Below the pieces are notes generated by a model that saw only the letters and a program-made list of their open reading frames with translations, searched no databases and had not been told where the DNA came from. This document shows positions 1 to 8,289 of a DNA stretch of 64,000 bases, piece after piece (positions within the stretch are counted from its first letter, which is position 1; each line of letters opens with the position of its first letter). The stretch spans positions 38,214 to 102,213 of the forward strand of contig NZ_JADQDO010000011.1 of assembly GCF_015694465.1 (NCBI RefSeq), in the 5' to 3' direction. This DNA is from Microvirga alba (GTDB lineage: Bacteria > Pseudomonadota > Alphaproteobacteria > Rhizobiales > Beijerinckiaceae). The translations under genes were made by a program, and so were the position numbers.

Positions 1-537
1 TTGAAACGGGTCCGCCCCTCAAAGATCGTCAGATCGGAAACCAGCAACCATACCAGTCACCTCGGCCCAGACTCTGAAGCGTGGGCTCTATACCCGTGAT
101 GATCAGTGACGTCGGAGTTGGCAGGACGGCGGAAGAGGTTCGCCATCTCAGTTTGACCGAGAAAAATGGGGAGCCTGACCTGCTGATTTGAAGCACTTCT
201 AAAATCAGAGCCAGTGTAAATATCTCTACCGTGCCATCGGCAGCAACGACGATACCATAGATTTCTGGCTCAGTGAACGGCGAAATGTGGCGGCCGTCGG
301 TACGGTCAGGTCGCACCTGTGCTGCGATCATGAGGGCGCACAGGATCGCTCACAGATCGAATTGTTTTGAACATGCTGCTTTATCCGCCGAGGCGTTGGT
401 CATAGCCGACCGATAGGAAAGAAAGATTTGAGAACCCCAAAATTGCGGCCATTGAACATCGCACACCTCCATGGATATCGGATGCATATCCGGACCCGAG
501 TTGCCGTAGGATTAGCGGCAGTGCCGTATTGCGCCCC
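1..537. other. No gene recognised
   Basis: This left edge holds only a 100-codon minus frame (29-331) with no recognisable domain and no convincing ribosome binding site, so I do not call it a gene. A short inverted repeat (GGATAT, 7-base spacer, ATATCC) lies near 475-493, just past the end of the DegT gene. It has no T-run, so calling it a terminator would be a guess. Confidence 0.4.
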
Positions 538-1743
538 TCAACTTCGGATCGCTCGATAAATCGCCCCCAACTGACGCTCCTCCATCATTTCGCTTGTTGA
601 GATGATAAGCGTTCGCCGCGCCAGATCAGACGCGTTCGTCGTCGTCGACGTGATCCTGCCCGAGAGATAGGGGTACTCATCAATGGCACATGCAAACAAG
701 CGAGAAACCCCCGACCCGAGTGACCAAAGAACGCGAAGTGCCTCGTCACACGCTTTGCCGGAGGTGAAAGTCACGAACACGAAGGACCCGGTCGGCTGAT
801 AGCCCTCTGCGGGCGAATGGGTGCTAATTTCCGGGCAAGCCCGTTCGAGTTGATCGGACAATGCGTCGAACCTGTCCCGGGTTCGGTCGAGATGATCCCT
901 CAATCGGGATAGCGCCTGACAACCGACTTTTCGTCTCCAAGAGCCGACCTTATGAAGCGGAATGGGGCCAGTGAAGTAATCTCCGATGGCCCTGATCGGG
1001 TCGTTTCGCTTCAGCCAGTAGCGCCGAGGGCCTCCGTAAACAAAACTGAGGCACAAAGGATTATAGAGAAAGTGGTAGGCCAGCAGCTCAAGGCTCCTGC
1101 GCAGCTCCAGCAAGCGCTTATGATTTCTCAATCGCGTCGAGGTTTCACGAAGACCCCGCCGAATTTCCGGCGTTTCACCATAGAGACAGCCGCCTTCGTA
1201 AAGCGTGAACCCCTTCCCGGCGGCAAAACTGAAAATTCCGATATGGCCAGCGGTCCCAACAGGCCGTCCGTTGTATTTGGCACCAAAACTTTGCGCAGCG
1301 TCTTCGATCACGAAGATCTCCCGCGAGGCTGCCTGAATGAAGCACCTCACGCGATCCACATCGGTCAATGCGCCACCGTAATGCGTTGGAACAACGCAGA
1401 GTGTTTCGTCGTCAAGCTGTTTGCCCAAATGGGTCAAGTCGAGATCAAAGCCGCCCCGAACCGTGTCACACACGGCAATCCTCAACCCCGCCTGTTCTGC
1501 GGCCAAAACGACGAGTGGGCACGTGTATCCGGCTATCACGACCTTTCGGCGTCGCGACAGGGTCTTTAGATACTCGAATGCGATGACGAGAGATGCTGTT
1601 CCGGAGCACTCAAGCTGAACCTCCGGAACGTCGAGGAACTCCGCAATCCGCTCTTCCAGATTCGAGGGCCCTCTAAACGCCCCTATGAGATCGCTCCATT
1701 TGGGTCTGAGACCAGAAGTCGGAGGAGCCTCTCGCAGGATCAT
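538..1743 (-). CDS. DegT/DnrJ/EryC1-family PLP aminotransferase
   Basis: This is a fold-type I PLP aminotransferase of the DegT/DnrJ/EryC1/ArnB group, about 401 residues, the usual family length. The Schiff-base lysine is visible in FSFAAGKGF, followed by the family's glycine-rich EGG. An acidic EDAAQSFGA segment upstream fits the cofactor-binding aspartate region. Family members usually transaminate keto-sugars bound to nucleotides or lipid carriers. I start it at the ATG that overlaps the stop of the preceding SMR-like gene (ATGA at 1740-1743). A longer upstream frame exists but is the shadow of that membrane gene. It is the last gene of the long minus-strand operon. Next to two SMR-like half transporters it recalls the ArnB plus ArnE/ArnF arrangement for aminosugar modification of lipid A, but that parallel is inference; the substrate is unknown. 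Confidence 0.85.
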   Translation of the reverse strand: MILREAPPTSGLRPKWSDLIGAFRGPSNLEERIAEFLDVPEVQLECSGTASLVIAFEYLKTLSRRRKVVIAGYTCPLVVLAAEQAGLRIAVCDTVRGGFDLDLTHLGKQLDDETLCVVPTHYGGALTDVDRVRCFIQAASREIFVIEDAAQSFGAKYNGRPVGTAGHIGIFSFAAGKGFTLYEGGCLYGETPEIRRGLRETSTRLRNHKRLLELRRSLELLAYHFLYNPLCLSFVYGGPRRYWLKRNDPIRAIGDYFTGPIPLHKVGSWRRKVGCQALSRLRDHLDRTRDRFDALSDQLERACPEISTHSPAEGYQPTGSFVFVTFTSGKACDEALRVLWSLGSGVSRLFACAIDEYPYLSGRITSTTTNASDLARRTLIISTSEMMEERQLGAIYRAIRS

Positions 1744-2123
1744 ATGTGCGTCGCATCCGTCTCGGTTTTCGCCAGGAGGAGAACACCACCCAGGATCGCC
1801 GCGCATCCGAAAAGTTGGATGAGGTTCAGCCGGTCCCCAAACAGGACCATCGATGCCGCAGTGACTGTGACGATTTCCAAATGTGAGGCCGCGAACAGAA
1901 GGCCAACAGGGGCGTCCCGAATGAGAGTCATATAGACAATGAACGCACCGCCATAAGCGAGTGCGATCGTGAGGGCCCATGGCTCGGACAGCAGCCGCGA
2001 CGCGAAGTCGAGGCCAATCTGGATAGGTGCAACGTTTTCGCCTGTTATCTTGAAGCCAATTTGACCGAGTGTATCGAGGGCCAGCAAAGCCAAGAAGCCG
2101 ATCAGGAAATGTGTACGTTTCAC
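1740..2123 (-). CDS. SMR/EamA-like small membrane protein, second of a pair
   Basis: This is a protein of about 127 residues with four hydrophobic segments, the size and layout of small multidrug resistance or ArnE/ArnF-type half transporters. The first helix contains the DTLGQIGFK stretch typical of these proteins, and the last is rich in Gly, Ile and Leu (LFGCAAILGGVLLLAK). I choose a GTG start at 2123 because it overlaps the stop of the previous gene in a GTGA; an ATG at 2135 is also possible. Its stop overlaps the DegT start by four bases. Pairs of such proteins form heterodimers, and ArnE/ArnF flip a lipid-linked aminosugar across the inner membrane. A flippase role for a lipid-linked product of the neighbouring aminotransferases is inferred from context only. 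Confidence 0.75.
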   Translation of the reverse strand: MKRTHFLIGFLALLALDTLGQIGFKITGENVAPIQIGLDFASRLLSEPWALTIALAYGGAFIVYMTLIRDAPVGLLFAASHLEIVTVTAASMVLFGDRLNLIQLFGCAAILGGVLLLAKTETDATHI

Positions 2124-2506
2124 GCCCCGCCCCACCCCACCAGAGCAACGCCAAACGCGATGAGCGAAACGGCGACTGCGCGCTTACGAGAAATGTATTC
2201 CTTGAACAACAAATGGCCCCCGATCAGCACGCCGATGATGTTGACGCTGCCGACCATAACGCCTTGCGACAGCGGAACGAGGGAGAGGAACGAGAGCCAC
2301 AACAGTGCTTCGAAAACGAACGCTCCGATCCCAAGCCAAAGTAGCCAGCTTCCAAGCATTCGACGCCATCTCGCAACGCCGGAGCTTTCGCCCGCTTCAA
2401 GCGACGCGGCCTTGAAGGCAAGTTGCCCCACGGTGTCGCACACCAAATTTCCAAGCCAAAGGAGTGTCGCGAGAGGGCTCATCAGCCGATCCATAGTTGA
2501 TGGCAT
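2120..2506 (-). CDS. SMR/EamA-like small membrane protein, first of a pair
   Basis: This is a protein of about 128 residues with four predicted membrane helices. The first carries CDTVGQLAFKAA, closely matching DTLGQIGFK of its downstream partner, so the two are paralogous halves of one transporter. The third helix (GSVNIIGVLIGGHLLF) and the basic KEYISRKR loop follow the SMR/EamA pattern. The ATG at 2506 is one possible start; an ATG at 2494 would give a slightly shorter protein, and neither has a strong ribosome binding site. It lies 82 bases after the MipA-like gene and overlaps the next gene by four bases. It resembles ArnE/ArnF-type undecaprenyl-phosphate-sugar flippases in size and pairing. 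The cargo is unknown. Confidence 0.75.
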   Translation of the reverse strand: MPSTMDRLMSPLATLLWLGNLVCDTVGQLAFKAASLEAGESSGVARWRRMLGSWLLWLGIGAFVFEALLWLSFLSLVPLSQGVMVGSVNIIGVLIGGHLLFKEYISRKRAVAVSLIAFGVALVGWGGA

Positions 2507-2588
2507 GCCAATGGAAAGCCATCCTCGCTTGGCTCAAAGGACTTCCGCGCATTGTACGTTCGTGCGAGCAGTACGGGCATCTGAACAC

Positions 2589-3461
2589 CTAAATTGCGTT
2601 GAGTCTGAAGGCGTAACTAAGACCTAATCCGAATGTGAGTTGATCCCTCGATCCAAAACGTGTGGTGATCGGGCTTGCGCCGGCATCGCCAACGAGGCGG
2701 TCATACCGGTGGAATACAGTTGTTCTCCACTGCTCCGACCAATCGTAGCTGAGCCCTATGCCGTAGCCGATCGACTTCACGCCTCCACGAGCATTGAAGG
2801 GCGGCACGAGACCGTTCCGAAAGGACGCGAGCGGAGAAACCCCGAATTCCTGCTGCATGGTCCGATTATCGGCGAGTGAGAGGCGCGGACCACAAGAGAG
2901 GGTGAAGGCCCCAAACTGCTGAACGAGATCCATGGAGAGATCGGCGACAAAGCCGTCCTGTCCACGGACTCCATGCCTGACTTCCACACGGGTCCGAAGC
3001 ATCTCCGGAACCGGCCAGAATTCCGCAAAGACCCCGGGCTCGATCGTCCAGGGATAATTGTTCAAACCAGCGAGGCGAATATCATCGCTCGTGGACCGGC
3101 CGGATCTGAGATTGACGACAGGGCCGACCTTGAAATTTGAGGTACTGAAGAGCGTGTAGTCGAGGCTATCGTCCGGGGCCCCAAAATCCTCAGGCTCATT
3201 TGGTTGCCTAAAACTGACCGATGGAAGTCCCGACAATCCGTATTTCGCAGATCCTTCGTATTGCGGACTGAACAGGCTTGTTGCTCCGATGGTAACAATC
3301 CAACCAGAGGAAGTCTCGGCGTCAGGCGCCCCACCCTCGACACCCTGAGCCCTCGCCTCAAGCGCGGGCATCACCTGGGCGATGACAGCGAGAAATGCAA
3401 CGGGACCTGTTATCGCGCGTCGCGCGTATTGCCCAGACCCTACCCATCGAAATTTAGCCAT
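2589..3461 (-). CDS. MipA/OmpV-family outer-membrane protein
   Basis: This is a 290-residue predicted outer-membrane beta-barrel of the MipA/OmpV family (MltA-interacting, scaffold-like proteins). An N-terminal signal peptide ends near ALEARAQ. The mature part begins with GWIVTIGATSLFSPQYEG, the usual family opening, then shows YPWTIEPGVFAEFWP and a C-terminal strand ending in GLSYAFRLN. The ATG lies 9 bases after the response-regulator stop with GAGAAG upstream, so it is probably co-transcribed. A paralogue with the same architecture lies at 55302-56126. Family members are found in the outer membrane and some affect cell-wall enzymes or antibiotic sensitivity. Its position behind a two-component system suggests it is an output of that system (inference). 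Confidence 0.85.
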   Translation of the reverse strand: MAKFRWVGSGQYARRAITGPVAFLAVIAQVMPALEARAQGVEGGAPDAETSSGWIVTIGATSLFSPQYEGSAKYGLSGLPSVSFRQPNEPEDFGAPDDSLDYTLFSTSNFKVGPVVNLRSGRSTSDDIRLAGLNNYPWTIEPGVFAEFWPVPEMLRTRVEVRHGVRGQDGFVADLSMDLVQQFGAFTLSCGPRLSLADNRTMQQEFGVSPLASFRNGLVPPFNARGGVKSIGYGIGLSYDWSEQWRTTVFHRYDRLVGDAGASPITTRFGSRDQLTFGLGLSYAFRLNAI

Positions 3462-3470
3462 AACTTCTTC

Positions 3471-4847
3471 TCAATCGAAACTATGATCGGCGCGGATTCC
3501 AAGCTTCTTGATGCGATGCCACAAGCTTCGCTCCGTCACGCCCAGGCGCTCCGCAGCCCTGACCTGAACGCCGTTCGTTTCGCGCAAAGCCTTAAGAATA
3601 AAGCTCCGTTCAATCTGCGCGAGCTCTGCATCGAGATCATCTGGCAGCTTGGAGGGAGAATTCGCTTTGGGCTGACCTTCCAAGACATAGCGGGGAAGAT
3701 CAGGAACGTCGATACTGGCGCCTCGCGCGACAATCACCGCGCGCTGGACGCAGTTCTGAAGCTCGCGAACATTACCCGGCCAAGGATATGCGACCATTGC
3801 GGCTTCGGCGGCTGGGGTGAAGCCGACGAGGCGCTTTGCCATATCTTGAGCGAACGATCGAAGAAATTGGCTGGCGAGGAGCGGTATATCTTCGGCGCGG
3901 TCCCGCAAGGGAGGGATCGCCATCGGGAAAATGTTGAGGCGATAGTAGAGATCTTCTCGAAATTCCTGCGCCTTGATCATCTTCCGCAAGTTCTTGTGCG
4001 TCGCTGCGATGATCCGCACATCGACGCTAACAGACTTACTTGCCCCGATAGGCTCGAAAGTCTGCTCCTGGATGGCACGTAAGAGCTTCGCCTGGATCGA
4101 GATCGGCATGTCGCCGATCTCGTCCAGAAAGAGGGTTCCACCGTCTGCGAGCGCAAATCGCCCCTCCCGCGCGCTCACCGCTCCAGTGAACGCACCCTTG
4201 GTATGGCCGAAGAGCTCGCTTTCGAGCAGTGCCTCAGGTATCGCGGCGCAATTGACCGCAACGAACGGCTTGAGATGACGCGGGCTGTTGTAGTGGATTG
4301 CGCGGGCCACAAGTTCCTTTCCGGTTCCACTCTCGCCTTCAAGGAGAACCGTTGCGCGGCTTCCACAAACTTCCGTGATCTGTTGCAGGACGATCCTGAA
4401 GACCGCGCTTTGACCTGACAGGTTCTCAAATTTGTACTTTTCCTCGAGTTCGTCACGTAGTCGGCGATTCTCTTTGAGCATCTCGCCGAGCTTGAGCGCC
4501 CGAGCAATTGTCGCAACTACATCGTCGATCTCAAAGGGCTTCGAAATATAGTCGAATGCGCCCTCTTTAACGAGATCGACGGCGTCGCGCACTGACGCGT
4601 AGGCCGTCATGACAATGACGGGGATGTCAGGCCTCGTCTCCTGAATTTGGTGGAGTAAGTCGCGGCCACCAAGGTCAGGCATGCGTAGATCTGCAAGAAC
4701 TATATCCACGTGGGACGAGCCCAATGCCTCCTGAGCCGCTTGAACGGAGCCTACCGCCTGGGTGTCGAAGCCCCGCTCGTCGAGAGCGACGGAGAGCACT
4801 TCCGCAAGGCGGATCTCGTCATCAACGACCAGAACAGACGGCTTCAT
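3471..4847 (-). CDS. NtrC-family sigma-54-dependent response regulator
   Basis: This is a 458-residue enhancer-binding protein. Residues 1-115 are a receiver domain with the phospho-acceptor in DIVLADLRMPD and conserved VLVVDDE at the start. The AAA+ domain follows (about 140-375) with Walker A GESGTGKELVARAIH, an intact GAFTGA loop in HTKGAFTGAVS, and Walker B LFLDEIGDMP. A Fis-type helix-turn-helix (AAERLGVTERSLWHRIKKLG) closes the protein. GAFTGA contacts sigma-54, so it should activate -24/-12 promoters. I use the ATG at 4847, where VLVVDDE begins four residues in; an upstream in-frame ATG only adds sequence inside the kinase gene. It overlaps the kinase stop by 26 bases. Two sigma-54 promoter matches at 12305-12320 and 12511-12526 are the obvious candidate targets. 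Confidence 0.93.
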   Translation of the reverse strand: MKPSVLVVDDEIRLAEVLSVALDERGFDTQAVGSVQAAQEALGSSHVDIVLADLRMPDLGGRDLLHQIQETRPDIPVIVMTAYASVRDAVDLVKEGAFDYISKPFEIDDVVATIARALKLGEMLKENRRLRDELEEKYKFENLSGQSAVFRIVLQQITEVCGSRATVLLEGESGTGKELVARAIHYNSPRHLKPFVAVNCAAIPEALLESELFGHTKGAFTGAVSAREGRFALADGGTLFLDEIGDMPISIQAKLLRAIQEQTFEPIGASKSVSVDVRIIAATHKNLRKMIKAQEFREDLYYRLNIFPMAIPPLRDRAEDIPLLASQFLRSFAQDMAKRLVGFTPAAEAAMVAYPWPGNVRELQNCVQRAVIVARGASIDVPDLPRYVLEGQPKANSPSKLPDDLDAELAQIERSFILKALRETNGVQVRAAERLGVTERSLWHRIKKLGIRADHSFD

Positions 4848-6582
4848 CGAGGTTCTCCATGATAAGGTACGGGAGACAAACGACGAAAGTCGTACCGTGC
4901 CCGGGCTCGCTGACACAGCTGATCGTGCCGGCGTGATCCTCGATGACAGCCTTGGCCTGAGCAAGGCCAAGCCCGGTTCCTCTGGCTTTCGTCGTGAAGA
5001 ATGGATCGAATACGCGCCTTACCACGTCTTCCGGCATTCCGATCCCGTCATCCTCGACCCGCAATTCAAGGCATTCAGGCTGGAGACTCATGATGACGGT
5101 GAGGTGCCCACCTTTCGAGGTCGCATCCATCGCATTCAGAATGAGGTTGAGAAGCGCTTGATAAAGTCGATCCGGATCTCCGAGAACCACCGCTCCCGTG
5201 TTGCGGCCAAGAACCGCGCAAGTCAGGCCACGTTTCGCCAGCTCAGGAGCGGTAAACTCCACAACCCGCTCGACGACTTCCTTCATGAGTTCGATACGAC
5301 GCTTATGAAGCTCTTTCGGCCGCACGAAATCGAGAATTTCCTGAACCAGGCGATCAATGCGCGACACCTCGTCAAGCACAAACCCGATCAGGCGATCTTC
5401 GGAAGGCTTCAAGGCGGACTTCATTCGGACGACCTGACTTGACGTCTTGATAATGCCAAGCGGGTTGCGGATCTCGTGAGCGATAACCGCAGCCGCCTCG
5501 CCGAGCGCAGCGAGCTGCTCCCGTCTCCTCATCTCTCCTTCCATGTTGCGAAGCCGTTCAAGTTGCTCACTCATGAGATTGAAGCCAGCGGCAAGTTCAG
5601 CGAGTTCGCGCCCGCCTTCTTCCCGAACACGACCAAGATAATCACCTGTGGCGACCGCTCTGAGGCCGAGCGTCAGGGCTTGCACGGGTTGAGAGATCCG
5701 CTGTGCAATCAGGGCCCCTACGAGAACAGAGAAGAAGCCAGCAACTCCCGCGAGAGCCAGGAAATATTGCCACTCGGAAAGGTTCTCAAACACCGCCGTC
5801 ATACCCGCCACCCGGCAAGCGACGATGCCAACCAGGCGCCCCTGATCGTCTCGCAAGGCAGCAAAAGCTGTTGCAAGCCGATCCTGAGCATTACTGGATG
5901 AGATTGCGCTGGGCGCGCCACGCATGAGAGCACGATAGACACTCTCCGGAACACTCACCTGATCTTTGACCCCGTTCTTTCGCATGATGGCAGGGCCATT
6001 TGGGCCGACTTGAAAGATCTTGATGTCGAGTGATTTGCTCGCTTGCGATGAGTTAAAGAAAGCCTCGTCGATCAAGTTGGCGACAAAGACGAAGTACTGC
6101 TTTCCAGCGATGTCAACGGCCCGCGCAGCTCCTCCGATCAAGGCGTCACGGCCGTTCACCCGAACACGATACAGCGACTTACGAGAATCCTGCGGGGGCG
6201 CATCGACAAAATCAATTTGGCCAAAGGTGTATTCTCTTACGCCGTCCTCGCGGTAAATCTGAACATAGTCATAGCCGACAGACGCGAGGAGATCGGCGAA
6301 AGGGTGGACAAAGTGCTCAAACCGCCCCGGATCGATACCATTGCGATTGGAGAGCGCTGCCGCGATGATGGCTGCGGATTTATCAGCTTCGATTTTGGTC
6401 TCATCGGCGTCGCCTGCGAGAAAACGCGCCGTCTCTTCCAGCCAACGCTCAACATTGCGCTCGAACGCTACTGAAATTGCTTCTGCCGCGATATAGCTTG
6501 CGACCAAAACGGGAGGCGCGCTCACAAGCAGGAATGCTAGGATGAGGCGCCAACGCAGCGACAGGAGGCGGATGCTTGTCAT
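4822..6582 (-). CDS. Membrane sensor histidine kinase (NtrY/AtoS-like)
   Basis: This is a 586-residue inner-membrane sensor kinase. It has a first helix at about residues 10-30, a roughly 220-residue periplasmic sensor region of Cache-like size, and a second helix near 255-280. A HAMP linker (RISQPVQALTLGLRAVATGD) is followed by HisKA with the phospho-acceptor histidine in VIAHEIRNPLG. The HATPase domain has N-box NLILNAMDAT, G1 DDGIGM and G2 GTGLGLAQAK. The last residues overlap the response-regulator start, so the two are a cognate pair. The ATG at 6582 sits 10 bases after the DUF2147 stop and removes a non-conserved 23-residue extension. The signal is unknown; genetic context points to an envelope or metabolite cue (inference). 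Confidence 0.92.
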   Translation of the reverse strand: MTSIRLLSLRWRLILAFLLVSAPPVLVASYIAAEAISVAFERNVERWLEETARFLAGDADETKIEADKSAAIIAAALSNRNGIDPGRFEHFVHPFADLLASVGYDYVQIYREDGVREYTFGQIDFVDAPPQDSRKSLYRVRVNGRDALIGGAARAVDIAGKQYFVFVANLIDEAFFNSSQASKSLDIKIFQVGPNGPAIMRKNGVKDQVSVPESVYRALMRGAPSAISSSNAQDRLATAFAALRDDQGRLVGIVACRVAGMTAVFENLSEWQYFLALAGVAGFFSVLVGALIAQRISQPVQALTLGLRAVATGDYLGRVREEGGRELAELAAGFNLMSEQLERLRNMEGEMRRREQLAALGEAAAVIAHEIRNPLGIIKTSSQVVRMKSALKPSEDRLIGFVLDEVSRIDRLVQEILDFVRPKELHKRRIELMKEVVERVVEFTAPELAKRGLTCAVLGRNTGAVVLGDPDRLYQALLNLILNAMDATSKGGHLTVIMSLQPECLELRVEDDGIGMPEDVVRRVFDPFFTTKARGTGLGLAQAKAVIEDHAGTISCVSEPGHGTTFVVCLPYLIMENLDEAVCSGR

Positions 6583-6592
6583 TGCGGCACAG

Positions 6593-7126
6593 TCAGCGCC
6601 CGCTGCAACGATTGAGTGCTTGTGCAGGACGGCGCCATGTGAGGGTCTCACCGAATGATTTAATAGTCAGGTAGCCGGTGACCTTCAAAACGTCGGGGCC
6701 AGCAGATCGTATCTCTAAATCGTAGGTCTTTCCTTCCTCAGGGTCATAGATGCGGCCTTGGTCCCAGCTGCCGTCCAACTGGGGCTTGAGGCCACCAATG
6801 ATCTGCAATCCGCATACCGGATGAGAGCGCAGATTCGCGTCTGGGTTGTGCCGGTCAAGAAGCGGTCTGCCGTCCTCATCGTTACCGTCCTTCAACCAGA
6901 TGACTCGCCCGCACCGCGCAGCCCCACATGCGGTGATTTCAACAGCGCTTTCACCATCGTCGACCAGCCAGACGCCTCTGATATCGGCCAGTTCGGCCGC
7001 AAGACTTGGTCCGGATAGGTTCACGACCACAATGGCGCTGACAAGGATCCCCCAGAGGCCGGACCACCTCCTCGCATTCTCTGTATTCTCATTCGCGTAC
7101 GATGCGATCGGTCCATCTTCGATCAT
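6593..7126 (-). CDS. DUF2147-family exported protein
   Basis: This is a 177-residue secreted or periplasmic protein. A hydrophobic segment (GLWGILVSAIVVVNLSGPSLA) serves as a signal sequence after a longish charged N-terminus. The mature part starts with DIRGVWLVDDGESAVEI and continues through GRVIWLK, the DUF2147 signature, and a conserved DLEIRS..LKVTGYL segment. No enzymatic function is established for this family; some members are described as periplasmic. The ATG at 7126 shares its first base with the TAA stop of the upstream gene (TAATG), which supports translational coupling. It lies directly before the sensor kinase, so it could help sensing or be an output of the system (inference). 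Confidence 0.8.
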   Translation of the reverse strand: MIEDGPIASYANENTENARRWSGLWGILVSAIVVVNLSGPSLAAELADIRGVWLVDDGESAVEITACGAARCGRVIWLKDGNDEDGRPLLDRHNPDANLRSHPVCGLQIIGGLKPQLDGSWDQGRIYDPEEGKTYDLEIRSAGPDVLKVTGYLTIKSFGETLTWRRPAQALNRCSGR

Positions 7127-8289
7127 TAAAGTCTCCCGAAGGCTTTTATATGCTTGAGATCGGGGTCCCAACGGTCGAATGCGAGCAGAGGTGCCGCCAG
7201 TCTGATCACACGATTGATGAGGGGGTTCCGATGTTTCACGAGATTCCAGGACGGAACGAGCTGGCTTCCAAGTCTGACCTTGGATCCATAGGCCGTTTGC
7301 CCGGATTGTAAAACTGCCCTCCCCGTTTCCAGGCAGAAGCGGACGTTCTCCATCCAGCTGACGATGTAGAGATTATTTTCCCGTGCCAAGGGGTAGGCCA
7401 TGCCAAGAAACTTGTCGATAACACGATCCTCCTCGAGGAGTAGGAGGTTAAATGCCGCAAGTTGCCCATCGATCCTGTAGAGAATGAACAGGGCCCGGTC
7501 GCCCAGTTGCTCGGCTATCGCCGCGAAATAGTTCTCGGGCAGCTCTTCGAAATCGCCGTATCGTACCGAGCTGTTGGCACGTGTCGACTGGTAGAGCGCC
7601 TCTATTTCGCTGGCCACGCCATCAATGTCGGTGCGCCGCTCGACAGTTATAGCTTTACTCTTCTTCAGCTTACGACGAACATCTTTACGCATGTGAGCGG
7701 ACAGTCGGCTCAAATAGGCGTCCCATGATTCTGGGATATTCAGGGCGGCAACCGGAAGGCTGCGGATCTCCCCGTACTGCCGCTGCGAGAGTGGCCGATT
7801 CAAAAGATCCCGGTCTGGTCCAGCCAAGTCTTTGTACGCAATCAGGGCTGCTCCAAGCCGTCGGGCTTCGCTCTCAACGAGAGATATCAGCGCATTGATG
7901 GCCCGCGCCTGTTCTTCGCGCGTCAGTCCCGGCCGTATAGCGATGTGGCAGCGATCCGCATAGGGCGATCCGATGCCAAGCAGACGCCATTCGAGAAGCT
8001 TTGGAAATTTTGCCGCCAACCTTGCCCCGAAGCGCCCGAGGAGTCCTTGGAAAGGCGTATCCAGTCGATATGAGATCGTGAAAAGTGGGGCCGCGATCAA
8101 CAGTCCCTTTTCATCACGGACTTCAGCTGCGGAGATGGGATTCCTCTCCGATGGCGCATGCTCGCACGCACGGTAATAGCGCCAGCCCTCGACCTCATTT
8201 GGAAAGCAGCCCGTCCACTCGTTCTCAGGAAGTGTACTGACACCGTCGACGATCCGCAACGTAAGACCCGCGAATGGATCAGGCGACAT
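7126..8289 (-). CDS. FemAB/GNAT-like acyl or aminoacyl transferase
   Basis: This is a protein of about 387 residues with the double GNAT-fold pattern of FemAB-like or BioF2-type acetyltransferases (Acetyltransf_6 or DUF482-like). The conserved basic segment HMRKDVRRKLKKSKA lies near residue 200. The acceptor-domain signature LAAFNLLLLEEDRVIDKF, then GSKVRLGSQLVP, lies near the C-terminus. No signal peptide or membrane helix is seen, so it is probably cytoplasmic. The ATG at 8289 gives an 11-base overlap with the upstream hydrolase gene; an alternative start 19 codons earlier lies deeper in that gene. Relatives attach amino acids or acyl groups to cell-wall precursors, polysaccharides or small molecules. 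The acceptor is unknown, but it may use the amine made by the upstream aminotransferase (inference). Confidence 0.75.
   Translation of the reverse strand: MSPDPFAGLTLRIVDGVSTLPENEWTGCFPNEVEGWRYYRACEHAPSERNPISAAEVRDEKGLLIAAPLFTISYRLDTPFQGLLGRFGARLAAKFPKLLEWRLLGIGSPYADRCHIAIRPGLTREEQARAINALISLVESEARRLGAALIAYKDLAGPDRDLLNRPLSQRQYGEIRSLPVAALNIPESWDAYLSRLSAHMRKDVRRKLKKSKAITVERRTDIDGVASEIEALYQSTRANSSVRYGDFEELPENYFAAIAEQLGDRALFILYRIDGQLAAFNLLLLEEDRVIDKFLGMAYPLARENNLYIVSWMENVRFCLETGRAVLQSGQTAYGSKVRLGSQLVPSWNLVKHRNPLINRVIRLAAPLLAFDRWDPDLKHIKAFGRL

Noticed and set aside
29..331. 100-codon minus-strand frame at the left edge
   Set aside because: No family resemblance, no ribosome binding site, and a low-complexity middle; not enough to call a gene.
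475..493. Inverted repeat after the DegT gene as a terminator
   Set aside because: Arms are only six bases and no T-run follows on the minus strand.
952..1569. 205-codon plus-strand frame opposite the DegT gene
   Set aside because: It is antisense to a clear aminotransferase and shows no independent signal.
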